Of a DNA stretch of 64,000 nucleotides, positions 1 through 12,100 are shown in pieces. The DNA is from Cheiracanthium punctorium (taxonomy: Eukaryota > Arthropoda > Arachnida > Araneae > Cheiracanthiidae), in the NCBI GenBank assembly GCA_038373885.1, contig JAWZYV010011915.1, positions 124,001 to 188,000 of the forward strand. The letters are read 5' to 3'. Position 1 is the stretch's first letter. Each line of letters begins with the position of its first letter. The notes under the pieces were generated by a model. That model was not told where the DNA came from. It saw only the letters and a program-made list of their open reading frames with translations, and searched no databases. Both the position numbers and the translations under genes were made by a program.

Positions 1-770
1 GAAGAAATTTAATTATTGAAAGGTTTTGTTATGCAATAAATAAATATTGATTTATGCATCAATAATTGATTTATGCAGTAATAAGTCCATCTCCCCCCCC
101 CAAAAAAAAGAATATTAATTAGTAACATACAAAATTCTTTTAATATGTTATATGAATATTTTTAGTTACACCATACGTTTATAAGGCAGCTAATAATTAT
201 GCTTTTATGTAAGAAAGTCTATAACAGATAGGATGAAATATTTATTTAGCACTCCTAATTTACCAAAAATTAATTCTAATACTATCCACAAGGAAATTAA
301 AACTCTTATACCAATCTATACAATTAACTAATAACTATCCTTATTCTGTGTTAATCTATATAAATAAAATTAGACTTGTATGTACATTACTTGGATTCAA
401 AAATTTTGCGATTTCTATCTAGTGTTCGCTAAGTGAGACTTAAAATAAAACAAACGGGTTCTTAACTCACAAAGCAACATTGTCTATTACTATTTTTATA
501 CAGCAATTTAGCAGAGCTATAAAAGCTATTTGCAGAGTGAAATCTAAAAACAAGAAACTTGGCAGCGTGCAAATAATGACTAGAAATTGATGACTCATAA
601 AAAAAATTAAAATAACTTTGCTTATTGAAGAAAAGTATAAGAAAATTTAATCACAGTTAAGTTAATCATAGTAAATTATCGCAGATAACAAGCATATTTA
701 CTGCACCAACATAAGAGCTTTCATTTCACTAGAAATGTTAAAAGTGCAAGCAAAAGCCAAAGCTAATCGC
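1..770. other. AT-rich intronic DNA, nothing recognised
   Basis: This is expected to be the intron after AP3D1 exon 10. I see no exon, no repeat of another part of the window and no terminal inverted repeat. From about 770 to 1010 the sequence becomes less AT-rich and holds a 64-codon open frame on the plus strand. I cannot assign that frame and do not call it a gene. Confidence 0.4.
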
Positions 771-1202
771 TACACATTTGGACACGTATTTATACTTGCC
801 GAACTATACAGTTAGCATAAAATTACGAGCACTGAGCATGATCGGAGAACGTCATCCCAGAGCAACACGTCCATGGAAGCTCAGCCGCCCGGTGGGAAAA
901 ATTATAAACACACCATTCAGCGAATGGCCGGCATCTGGTAAAACATCGTCGTTAGCGATGAAAAGAACTTAACTTAGTAACTGCACACGGGAACTTTACC
1001 AAGCTCCAGATACACTCAAGTAATGATTCTTATGACTTAGGAAGAAGTCAAAGAAGCTTTTAAAAAGGTAAGTAACATTATTTAAGAGTGACAACAACAT
1101 ATTGAGTTGTAAGGGCTAATATTTGTTTCAAGTACCTGGGAATCCAGCACAACCCTAAAAAAAAGTTTGTCTGTTATTCTGTTGTTCTGTCATTCTGTCC
1201 GT

Positions 1203-1580
1203 GATGTTTTTGTTTGTTCATGTATTGCATAAAAACAACTGAAGCAAATGAATGAAATTTGGTGGCATGATAGGTGGTCACCAACTTAAAATATAGGCAA
1301 CAAATTTAAAAAAAATCTTGTTTAGATTTTTAGATTTTGCAAAAATTGTTTCAAACTGTGCAAATTTTTGTTCGTGCATCATGTAATAACAACTAAAGCA
1401 AATGAAATGAAATTTGGTGACATGATAAGTGGTCACTGAACTTAAACTATAGGTGACGATTTAAAAAAAAAATTTGATTAGATTTTGAGAAAACAGTTTC
1501 AAATTGCGTACATTTATGTTCGCGCATCACATAACAATGACTAAAGCAAATGATATGAAATTTGGGACTATATTCCGTAT
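1203..1580. repeat. Tandem repeat, about 150-bp unit, three copies
   Basis: The phrase TTTGTTC(A/G)TGCAT, then AAAGCAAATGAAATGAAAT and TTTGGTGACATGATAAGTGG, recurs with starts near 1216, 1370 and 1519, a spacing of 154 and 149 bases. A further partial unit (AATTTGGTGACATAATAAGT) appears near 2510. The middle copy is clearest and the third is cut short near 1565. This is probably the internal part of a non-autonomous transposon; the superfamily is unknown. Confidence 0.7.
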
Positions 1581-2060
1581 ACGGTGCATCGTTTGCATAT
1601 CGATGTTTTTGTTTACTAATTCTTGGCGAACACTCTGACGCTAGAGTGAGCGATGCACTGCCAAAGTGAAGTTACCTGCCGGTGGTATTTGTGACTGGCA
1701 ACCATAAAGAATACGTGTTTCGTCAGGTTTGGGAATTTAAAATTGTTTCTGTTATTGATGGAAAGGAATGAAATGTGTTATGTTAATATATGAAACGAAT
1801 TTGTGCGTGTTTGTTAGAAATATAGTGCGAATATAACAGCTAAATAAAAGAAAGCATGATGGTGTTACGTTATAAGCCAGTGGGTGTTGGGGACATTTCT
1901 GAGCGGTTATTTAAAAAATTTATAGGTAAGTGCTCTTTTTTAACGAATCTTTGCAATGTTTAAGGTTTTTAATGTGAATTTTAAATTGATATTTGATGTG
2001 TTTATGTTTTCGTAAGTGCTATTTACGTGCTATTCTAATCATACTGACTTTATAAGAGGT

Positions 2061-2285
2061 GTACAACTAGGTTGTTTAATCCATCGATGTTTTTTTGAGT
2101 TGAAAACAGGCCAGTGTTTGCCCAGTTTACATTAGCTGTACAACTAGGTTGCTGAATCCACTGAGGTTTTTTTAGTTAAAAACGGTCCACTGGTCGCCTA
2201 GTTTACATAACTGTACAACTAGGTTGCTTAATCCACTGTATTTTTTTTAGTTAAAAACGGTCCACTATTTGCTTATTTTAAATTG
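2061..2285. repeat. Tandem repeat, about 76-bp unit, three copies
   Basis: GTACAACTAGGTTG starts at 2061, 2138 and 2213. Each copy is followed by TTAATCCA-like sequence, a T-run, then AAAACGGTCCACT or a variant, and a CCTAGTTTACAT-like segment. Spacings are 77 and 75 bases. It lies between a partial and the full copies of the 150-bp repeat family and is probably part of the same element. Confidence 0.75.
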
Positions 2286-2415
2286 CCTGTTACTGAATTT
2301 GCAGGCGTTCTTTTGGTTAAATATGGACGTTGTATTTTGTTTTAATGTTTTTGTAAGTGGAATATATGTGCAATTTTAATGTGTTAAAATACTTTGCTGA
2401 TCGTGCAAAATGGTT

Positions 2416-2465
2416 GGCGACAGTTGCTGGAGCTTGGCGGTTGCCAAGCTCTAGCAGCTGTCGCC
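2416..2465. repeat. Short GC-rich inverted repeat (hairpin)
   Basis: Two 23-base arms (GGCGACAGTTGCTGGAGCTT... and its complement) flank the 4-base loop GGTT, with 21 of 23 positions paired. It is strikingly GC-rich for this region. It may be a structure at the end of the repeat-bearing element; no Helitron-like CTRR end follows. Confidence 0.7.
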
Positions 2466-3051
2466 GTGTTTACATGGGGTGTGCACCGGCTTGTATGATT
2501 TTACCGAAATTTGGTGACATAATAAGTGGTCACTCAACTTAAAATATAGCCATGAACCATAATGAGGTGAGTCTTGAGGATGCTGGATAGAAGGTTCCAT
2601 TACTGTACAATCAAATGAAATATTAAATTTTAAATATACTGTCTCTTTTAAAATTTGAAGATTAAAAATTATATATATGTTAGGGGAAACAGTCATAAAA
2701 ATTTTACAAAGGCTTAGGCTGGGCATAACACAAAAAAGTTTGAGAAACACTGCTTTAGCTAGTTTAATATCAGACATGCAGAAAATTTCCTTCTGTACAT
2801 ATACAATAATAATTTTACATCACAATAAATCATTGAGGTACTTAGTAAATATGTCTTTCTATTTTGCACTAATTTCAAATAACACAATTGAATCCCACTG
2901 TTCAGCAGTGAATATTATTTGCAGTTACAATAATAAAATCAAGTCATACTGACTGAGCTATCATAATTTCATTTTTGTAGAAGAATCCTGCTTCTACAAA
3001 ATACACACTTGCAAAACAGAAAACCTGTTCAGGAATTAATGAATATATTAC

Positions 3052-3197
3052 CATTCCATAGAGAAGATCAAGAGCTCTTAGACGTATGGACTCATCTTTA
3101 TCATCCAAACATTGCAATACTAAATCTTTGTGAGCTTGAACACTCTTTGGATGAGTTTTTAAAATTTTAGACATAGCAAGAAGACCCAGGTATTTCA
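3052..3197 (-). CDS. AP3D1: AP3D1 exon 10, last visible
   Basis: A 146-bp exon that completes the Leu codon and encodes KYLGLLAMSKILKTHPKSVQ, AHKDLVLQCLDDKDESIR and LRALDLLYGM. The acceptor is AAATAG and the donor GTAATA. This is the most conserved stretch of the trunk. The expected continuation (VSKKNL-type sequence) is not in the remaining 3 kb, so the next intron exceeds 3 kb. Confidence 0.96.
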
Positions 3198-6100
3198 CTA
3201 TTTAAAGATAAAGACAGTAAATATTTATATTTTATAGTATATTAAACAGAAAAATTCACTAAACCATGCATAAAAAATAGTACCAGAGTAACTGAATTGA
3301 CCATTTCAAAAACAAAGATATATTCCCCCCCCCCCCAGGAATGAATAAAAATTGAGCAACAAACAAAAGAGTGGATTTTCAAGGTCTTGCTTAGGTTTCT
3401 TACAACGATTAGGCTTTGAAGTAGGTAATCATTTTACTTTATTAACACTAATAAAGAAAACATATTTAAAAACTATTTGACTGTTTAGAAAAATTATGAC
3501 AAATGTTTTTGGAAACAGACATTTCAATTTAAAAGTTTTCAGATGCAACACTTAACAGTAATAGTTGTGTGTCTACATAGAAATAATAGACAGTATAAAT
3601 AGACAATGCAAGAGAAGAGATTAAAAAAAAAATTATAAAGTAATCAAGATATTTCCTGGATGCAAATATTTGTGTCTTACTAAGTGTATTATTTTCATTG
3701 TCCTTCTTGAGGACTGCTTTTTATAAATACAGTATGTTCACTAAAGACCTTTGACACCCTCTTAACTTTGGAACGACTGCTGCTATATTCATAAAAGTGG
3801 TGATTAGATATAGTAAAGTAGTCATGCGCTACTGAATGACTGTTTACATGCCGCCTGAAGAAAAACTGAGGAGTTAGCATTCCTATCTCAAAAACAGAAT
3901 GAAATAAGGAAAAGAAACGATTTACAAAGTTGCAAAGCATAATTGATTTAGTACAAAATGACACTGTGTAAACATTAATGTAAAGAATAGAACCATTAAA
4001 ATGTGCATTTCTTTTTTTGCAATTTCCTACACTGAAATGTCATGAAACTTGAAAGGAGAAATGATTATCTTTTGGGCAAAACATGACACCACAATGTGGC
4101 ACAGTGGTATCGCTTGTGATCCCCAATCAAAAGGACTGCAGTTCAAATCCCGAGGATTACATCCTTGTACTGATTGTCTTTATAAACAGAGCAGACCGTA
4201 GTGTGTGTAAAACAGTGTTAAATCAACTCAATGCAACTTGCGCTTGGTGTTCAAAATTTTTGCAAAATGCAAATATGTACGAAATGTGATGCCTGTACCC
4301 CCGAGACAACTATAAAAGTGACATCTTCTTGGGGATATAGTCAGGCACAGATCCAAGGGGAGGGGGACGATCTACATATTTTAGTTGCAAAAGCAAAAAA
4401 TTAGAAACAGAGAAAATTAAATACAGCAAACTCGGCATATAATGAGTCCAGATATAGTGAACTTTCAGCTATAGTGAATACAAATCATTAGTCCCGATTC
4501 ACATACATTAGAAATGTACATACCATTTTCGGTTTCAGTGAACTTAGAATCGAACCAGGAAGAGCGAAGGTGACGTTGTTAGATGCCTATCCTTACAAAA
4601 GGTGACTCTTTTGTCTTCAAATACAGAGAAAAGAGATTATCAATCACCTGTTCTGAAATACAGGTGAACTGCCAGTGGCTAGGCTAACATACTGAGGGGG
4701 AGAAGGGAGTAATAGCATACAAGAGAAGGGGCTTTTAGATTCTTGACCACTGCTAAATAAGGGGAGGGGGGAGGGGACAGAATTTGTTCATTGCAGTGCT
4801 GCATACCAATCTTAAAAAGATTGACTAACAAAAGCAGAGTACTTTTCTTGTTGAACAAAAACGAAAATTTTGCTCTTGTTCTTGGAATTATCCAAGAAGA
4901 GTGAAATTGGTGTCCTGCGATCATTCCCGGCATAATATCACAGGATATAGGTTACCACTATGTACTATTGCTTGATTGGCGACTGCACCTTTCATCAATC
5001 GAATGGAATACTACCAATCATTGTGGCACTTTAGGAGTAAATTGCCATATAATCATGCCAAGGTGTGAATCGTGTTGCTTATGTCATTATAAATGAAGTT
5101 CAGATGGATGAATCCATTTTTGACAGCATAATATGCAATATCGTTAAAAAATTGACAAAACATAAAATAACTAAAGAAGTAAAAATTCAATTTAAATTTT
5201 GTATTTTAGCAAATCTCTTATTATATTTAGCCTGTGTATCAAATTTGATCCAGCTATGATGAACAGTCTAGGTACCTATAGTGAGCACGAATATGCAAAC
5301 TTACAGGGACAGACATCATAGCTCTTTTATATATATGTAGATTTATTTATTTATGAAGGCCACTAGTTTTACTCCAGAAAGAGAAAGATTAACTTACAAT
5401 TTTGGTCAGAATCTTCAATTAGTATTCTCAGCTTCTGAACACATAGCTATAAAATAAAAGCAGTAATTTTAAAAAGTAAAGTGGAAGAAACAAGTATGGG
5501 AAAGGAGAAAAAAAGAGAGATTCAGTATAGAATAAGAAAATATAGAGTAAATCAGTTAGTACTCTACATAAAAAACTAAAATTTTACTTTTGAATAAGTA
5601 CTTAAACTTTTATAAACTGTAGTAAACCTAACTATATTCAGAAACTTATCAGTCAGAATAAAAAATTTAAATTGTTAATACAAACATAAGACAACATTTT
5701 CTAACTAGCATTTTTTTAAAAATAATCTGGTATGTCCAAACACTATGTTTAGTTACAATTAATGATAAACTTAAAACAAAACTTTTCACAACAAAAAATG
5801 AATAGATTTTATGCATATGAGGATGTTTCACTATAGTTACTCCCAAGCAATGATAATAAATATGTTACGAAAAGCTTGCTAGCAAATTATAATGCTTTTA
5901 CACAGGGTGTCACTGATTTAAATCATGATCAAATCAATTGATAAAAAAAATCTTTGATTTAAATAAAGGATGCACAACCTCTGTCCCATGGGCCACTACT
6001 GGCTCATGACAACTGTCTTATTCACCCACCAACCCAGTTGCACGCTGAAAAACACTAATCAGAATCTACAAACTCAATTTTTAAGAAAAGGAAAAAATTG

Positions 6101-9100
6101 TGAAAATTTAACTATTTTAGATTTGCTTTCAATTGCCATAAACATGACACCAAAAATATTCAGTTATGATTTAGTAATTGAGTTTTATCACTATGTGACA
6201 TATTTTCAAGAACTTTTATTTGATAATTGGGTGATTCCACAGTATTGTGATTGTTTATGTCATGTATGCAATAAGTTGATTGGTCATAACAGCACAATAA
6301 AATTAATTAGGTGAACAATTTTTCTTTTTTTTTTTTATAAACCATGTAAAATACTATTGATAAAAAAAGAAGAAAAACTATCCACCTAACTCAATTTTTT
6401 ACTATGATCAATCAAACTTGTTGTCAACATGACATAAACGTTCACAATACTGTAGAATCAGCCATTTGCCTTTCCTAAGTGTGCCATCATATTTTTAAGA
6501 ACTTTAATATGCAAAGAAACGTATAAATACGTGTTTGGAATTGCTTTATTACATCCATCAATTAGTCTTTACAATATTGTTTTTAAAACTATATTACTTA
6601 AAAGAACACACTACATAATTGGCCCTTGATACCATACATTTAAATTTCTGTCGCCCACAAGACGAAAGAGGTTGTGCACATTAGAGGAAAGTGGAGAGAG
6701 CTTCTGCTAAGCTTCCAATACAGCGTATTCATAACAAAATTGTATTCCTCCACGAGAGGAAGATGGAACCACTGGGGACCAAAGCAGACAAACCCTATGT
6801 AGATACACTGATTATGACGATTGAATTATTATATTGAAGCTTTCTTTCTTATGAAAAACGAATGAGAAACAACAACGAAAGTAGAATTAGAAATAACAGA
6901 ACTCATAAGAACGTACAACATGCATCTGAACAATTTTCTTTTAAGGATAATATGTTTTGCACATTTAATATCGCTGGTGTCAGTTTCGTTTTCGTATTTT
7001 TAATGTCTGGAGTAACTAAATTCAGAGATGGATTAATGATATAATAAAAACTTATAAAACATTATTTAATACGGCGGATTAATCAGTTAAAAATTTTTTA
7101 TTTGGGAATACCTTATTCCCCCGTAGATGATATATATTTCGGTTACACATAAACACATAACCATCATCAGTCGTTTCTGGATCTCAATGGAGTGAGATTC
7201 AGAAACGACTGATGATGGTTATGTGTTTATGTGTAACCGAAATATATATCGTCTACGGGGGAATAAGGTATTCCCAAATAAAAAAATTTTAACGGATTAA
7301 TGATATTTTGTGGGCAGTGGTGGCTAGTTGAAATTTATGTTGTATTACAACTGACATTTGTCAACATTTGAATTATACTAGCTTTCAAAAACAAACAAAT
7401 GTTTCAAACAAACAAACAAATAAAATATGCAATCATTACAAGACAATCAGTTGTTACATTGTACAATAATACAAACTTTAAAAAAAATAATTTAGGATAT
7501 ACAAAGTTAACAACTAAGCCACTAACAATACAGATAAAAGGGCTTTTTCTTCATTCTGGGATGTTAACTTCAACACTCGATTTGGGAGCACCCCGGGAGC
7601 AGAAAAAATTCCATTTGGGAGCAGAAAAATTCTATTTGGGAGCAGAAAAATTCCATTTGGGAGCACCTCGGGAGCACAAAAAAATAGTTTCCGAGAGGAA
7701 AACTAAGATTCGAGATCAGAATTAACATGATTTTGGAGCATAAAATTGAAGATTAAGGAACACAATAAATGCATACGAGAAAAGCAAAGTTTGCGAGCAA
7801 ACACCATTTGCTAAAAGCAAAACACTATTTGAAAGCACTTTAGGAAAGCTCTGGAAAAAAAAAGGGTGTATACAGGCTATGCTATCAGCAACTTGGTAAA
7901 AACAATACATATCAGGAGTCAGCAACGTGTCTGTGGTTAAGTCATGTTTTTCCTACTCAAGAACCATGAGTATGATTTGTATGCGGCTTGCGAGCCACAG
8001 GTTGCCAATCGCTGTCCCTTTTTTTTTTCTTTTTCAGAATCATTTAGGGAATCTTCCTCTCGAAAAAGAGAGCTCAAATAAAATGAAAACTAAATTTTAA
8101 AACAAAAGCTTCTATCTCATTCTTTGGTTCTATTACAAATCACAAGTAGTACTAAATGGAGATTTTTGAAAACCTAAATATTATACCTCTTATATAACAA
8201 CACGTAATTGGTAAGCAGTATCGAAAAAAAAAAAAATTGATGGTTAGAATAATTAAATGTGTGTACTTTTAATAGCATATGCTTTTGTATCAGTAATTTA
8301 ACCTCATCTAATATTTACATATTCATCTATAATACTTGAACACTATATACAAAGCAAATGTAAACAAAAAATATTTAATGACTGTTGAGAGAAATTAAGA
8401 ATTATGGGAAGTTAAAAATTAATATTATGAGAAATTAATAATGGGATTACAAATTAAGTATCATAAGTTATCTAGTTTTCTATTTATTCTTTTTTTTATT
8501 TTTATTAATTTCTTCTTGAGCTTTTTCATTTTCTTCTAATAGTTTTAATGTTTTTGCAAGTCTATCCTTCCCTTCCGTTAATAGAATCTGTCCACTTTCT
8601 ATAACAGCCAGTGGCGGCTCGTGACCTGCTTCAGTGGTGGGGCCTGAAAAAAATAGTTCCAGTTCAAATCGGGAAAATATATATACATAGAGCTGTGGAG
8701 GATCGTTACCCATTTCAGAGGAGGGGGCTTTTTTTTTTTTTTAAAGCTCGAAAAGGTAAAACATATGAATCGCTTTTGTAAACAGTGTGAATACATAAAA
8801 ACTTTTCGAATAAGAAGTTATGAAAGGCGTATTGATTTCTCCTTTAAGTTTTCATTTAAAGACAGCAGATTTATTTTGCACCAAAAAAACATTTTCCTCC
8901 ATTTTTCTTTCTCAAAAAGGTACAATATCAATTTTAAAAAAAACAAACAAAAAAACAATGCATGTGTACATGTTGAAAAACGAATTGGTCCATAATGTTT
9001 CATCTCCAAATAGCAAATCGTGCCGCTTCATAAACAAAAAACGGTGCCGGTTGCGATGATTACCGTAATTTATGAAAGAAACGCCGCACCCACGAAAATG

Positions 9101-9151
9101 AGCTTAGTTAGCTAGAAAATCGTCAAAAACGCCGCAGCCGCAATCGTTGGT

Positions 9152-9183
<32 letters not shown>

Positions 9184-12100
9184 TCGTGGTCAGAAGTCAA
9201 TGCCAGATAAAATTCAATGTTTTCTAAAATAATTTTTTAATTAACAAAAAATAAATAAATAAAAAATATGTTGCATTACTTATTAGACCTAATTTATTAA
9301 AAAAGCTATAAAGTTGATCGGATATATTTTGGGAGAAATTGGATAAACGGTAAAAAAATCTCCTTTTTTCTCCTCCTCCCCATAGAATGTTTTAAAGTAT
9401 TTGCCACTATTTTACGAAGCTTACGATTTCTATTTTCAAATAATCAGATATCAATGTTTATATTCACAAAGGCGAATTTATAGAAATAAAAAAATAACTT
9501 CTAAAAACCTTCTTGCATCCGCACAAAGTTCGGACAGACTACCAGGCGCGATTAAAATGAAAACAGCAATCGATGTGTGAGAAGAGGCTCCAGTTAAAAG
9601 TAAACATTTTCCCCCCGCGGATGGCCAGCTGTTGATTACGTAATGAGCTTGCTTCAGCAAATTGTTGTTTTAAACTGAATGTTGTGTAACAACTCTTGAT
9701 GGTATTTATTTATTATTTTTTATATTTATAACATTGGGATTTATTTTAAAAGCACTCAGCATTTCTTGAGCATACCAATTAGTTGGCAGCGTTTATTACA
9801 TAGAGTGCACAGGGCGCAAAGCCGCACAGCGAAAAAAAAAAAAAATTCTTTCAGATTAACTTTATTTATTTATTTATTTATTGGGGGGGGGGGGGGGGGG
9901 AGGGTTAAACTCGCACCGTGCGCAACATTGACTAATTTTGGCTGAAATTCAGTATTTTAAGAACAATAGAGGTTCATTGTTCTTGTGAAAAACGGATGCA
10001 TTTAATAGAGGGTAGTGCACTTTTGCGGTATTTTACAGAACTTTAACCCTTCAAAATATATATTCAAAACTTCATTAAAATTTAATTATAGTTCTAAAAT
10101 GTAGATGTAAAAGATTTACTTCTATTTTTTTTTCTTTTTACTTAATCGAGGAGACATCGGTTGGATGTATGAAGGCATCCACTTCAGAGCACGGGACATG
10201 GACCCATCTTAGGGTGCTCTGACTTTCTCCAAAACTGGATCAAAGATCAAACCTCTTTTCTATGGGGGTAGGTTCGCATTCTGATTCGCTACGCTGTGAT
10301 CTGTGCACGCTAAAGAGTACGTGTCGGTGGTGGTGCCATCTTTTGAGAAAATTATCACGAAACGAATTTTTCGATTTTTCGTTGAAGATCGGCTAAAAAA
10401 AATTAAAAATATTGTAAAAGCCGCACCCGGTAGAAACGCCGCACTTACTAATTTTTTTACTTTTAAAATCATAAACGCCGCGGCGTTTCTTCCATAAATT
10501 ATGGTACTTGTTTGCCTATCTGGCCAGCCCTGATTGAGGTGACTAACAAAGCCCGACTGGTCCGATCCGGGGCGGGTAGAATGGCTTCGGAATGCAGCTT
10601 TCGTACGCAGTTTGAATCTTGCTTTACTGCTAACTAGCTTTCCATACACGCTTTAAAAGATAAATGAGCGTGGCAAAAATTTAACAAAGAGTCAAAATGA
10701 CGTATTCGGCGCAGACCGGCGCAAAAATTTGTATTTCGGCGCAGCTCGGCGCAATATTAACATCCCTGTTCATTACATCACAATTAACCAAAATTATTAA
10801 ACAAAATAGATGAATCAAAACAATACAAACAGAAACTGAAAAAAAAATTAAACAAACCATACTGTATAAATTTAATAGGCTGCCATTTTTCAACGTTTAC
10901 AATACATTATGTATGAATATCAAAGAATTTTACAACTGTTTATGCATTGGAAATATCAAAATTTTTGAGTTTTTGAACGAGATACATGAACATTACATTT
11001 GACATGCAGGTTCAACTGCAGTGTGTAAAAAATTTGCTAATCCCAATTAAAGTACATTAAAAAATAATTGTTTAACTTGTGAAAAGTGACACCAGGCTTC
11101 GTTACATCTGATCTGTAATGTGCAATCACTAGCATAACAGATTACCATTTCTATTTTGAAACAAAGATTTAGTAAAACAAAGCTCTATCACGATACAATA
11201 ACAAGTGCTTCCCGCTAATCTTTTGGGCTCCAATCAAAAGAAAATAAAAATAGTTCTGCAGCAGAAACTTCTGAACATGTAATATGCACCGGTTGCTCTC
11301 TCCACTTTCCTCTATGGTTGTGCATAATACTATTATTGTTACTGCATGGATTAACATTTCTGTAAGCTTTTATTTTTGAAATCTTTGCTTTCAAAAGTCA
11401 TCTACTTGAAACAAAATTATTTTATTTGCATATGAAAGAACTATTTTATTTACAGATTTATACTATCAATAACGAGATATTTAAAAGCTGCCTACACTAT
11501 TTATATAAAGTAGTTAAAATTATTTAATTATATATTTAAATAAGTTGAGCTACTTTATATAAACATTATTTTTTAAAAATCATGAATTTTTTAGACCCTG
11601 CTTTTATATGTGCAGTATGTGAGGTTGTATTAACCTATTCATCGACACTGAATATGACAGGGCTTATCCTAATGGAAAATACACCTTAGAAAAGCTAGAC
11701 TGGGATTACAGAGATTATGAAAAGGTCTTGAGGACCTTAAATATTCTGCAAGCAGAGTGGATTTAGACTGGTTCAATTTTCATTTTAAAAACCATCTTGG
11801 CAAGAAAAACAGTTTTAGCTACACGGAGAATGAAAATGTGTCCTAGATTTCCATGTTAGACATCCTAATAATTTTAATGAAACTTTCAAACTATATTAAT
11901 AAAGTATACTATTTTTGCATTTATGTTTTGGACAATTTTGAAAAGAGAATGAGATGCTATTAAATATATTTAGAATTGAATAACATGGTTAGCCATAGCA
12001 GAGTTTAATTATTTTAATATTTGAGTCTTTTTTACTGAAATTCCAAGTCAGCATTTTAATAGCAGTACAATAAAGATAAAAATTATTAAATAAATACAAG

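Noticed and set aside
778..972. 64-codon plus-strand frame in a GC-richer patch
   Set aside because: No recognisable motif and no supporting neighbours. It may be repeat-derived, so it was not called as a gene.
4097..4165. Functional tRNA gene
   Set aside because: A and B boxes are present but the arms do not pair into a cloverleaf and a SINE body follows, so I call it a SINE head.
7209..7260. True hammerhead ribozyme
   Set aside because: CUGAUGA, stem II and GAAA are present, but there is an extra base before the stem and no convincing stem I. It is reported only as hammerhead-like.
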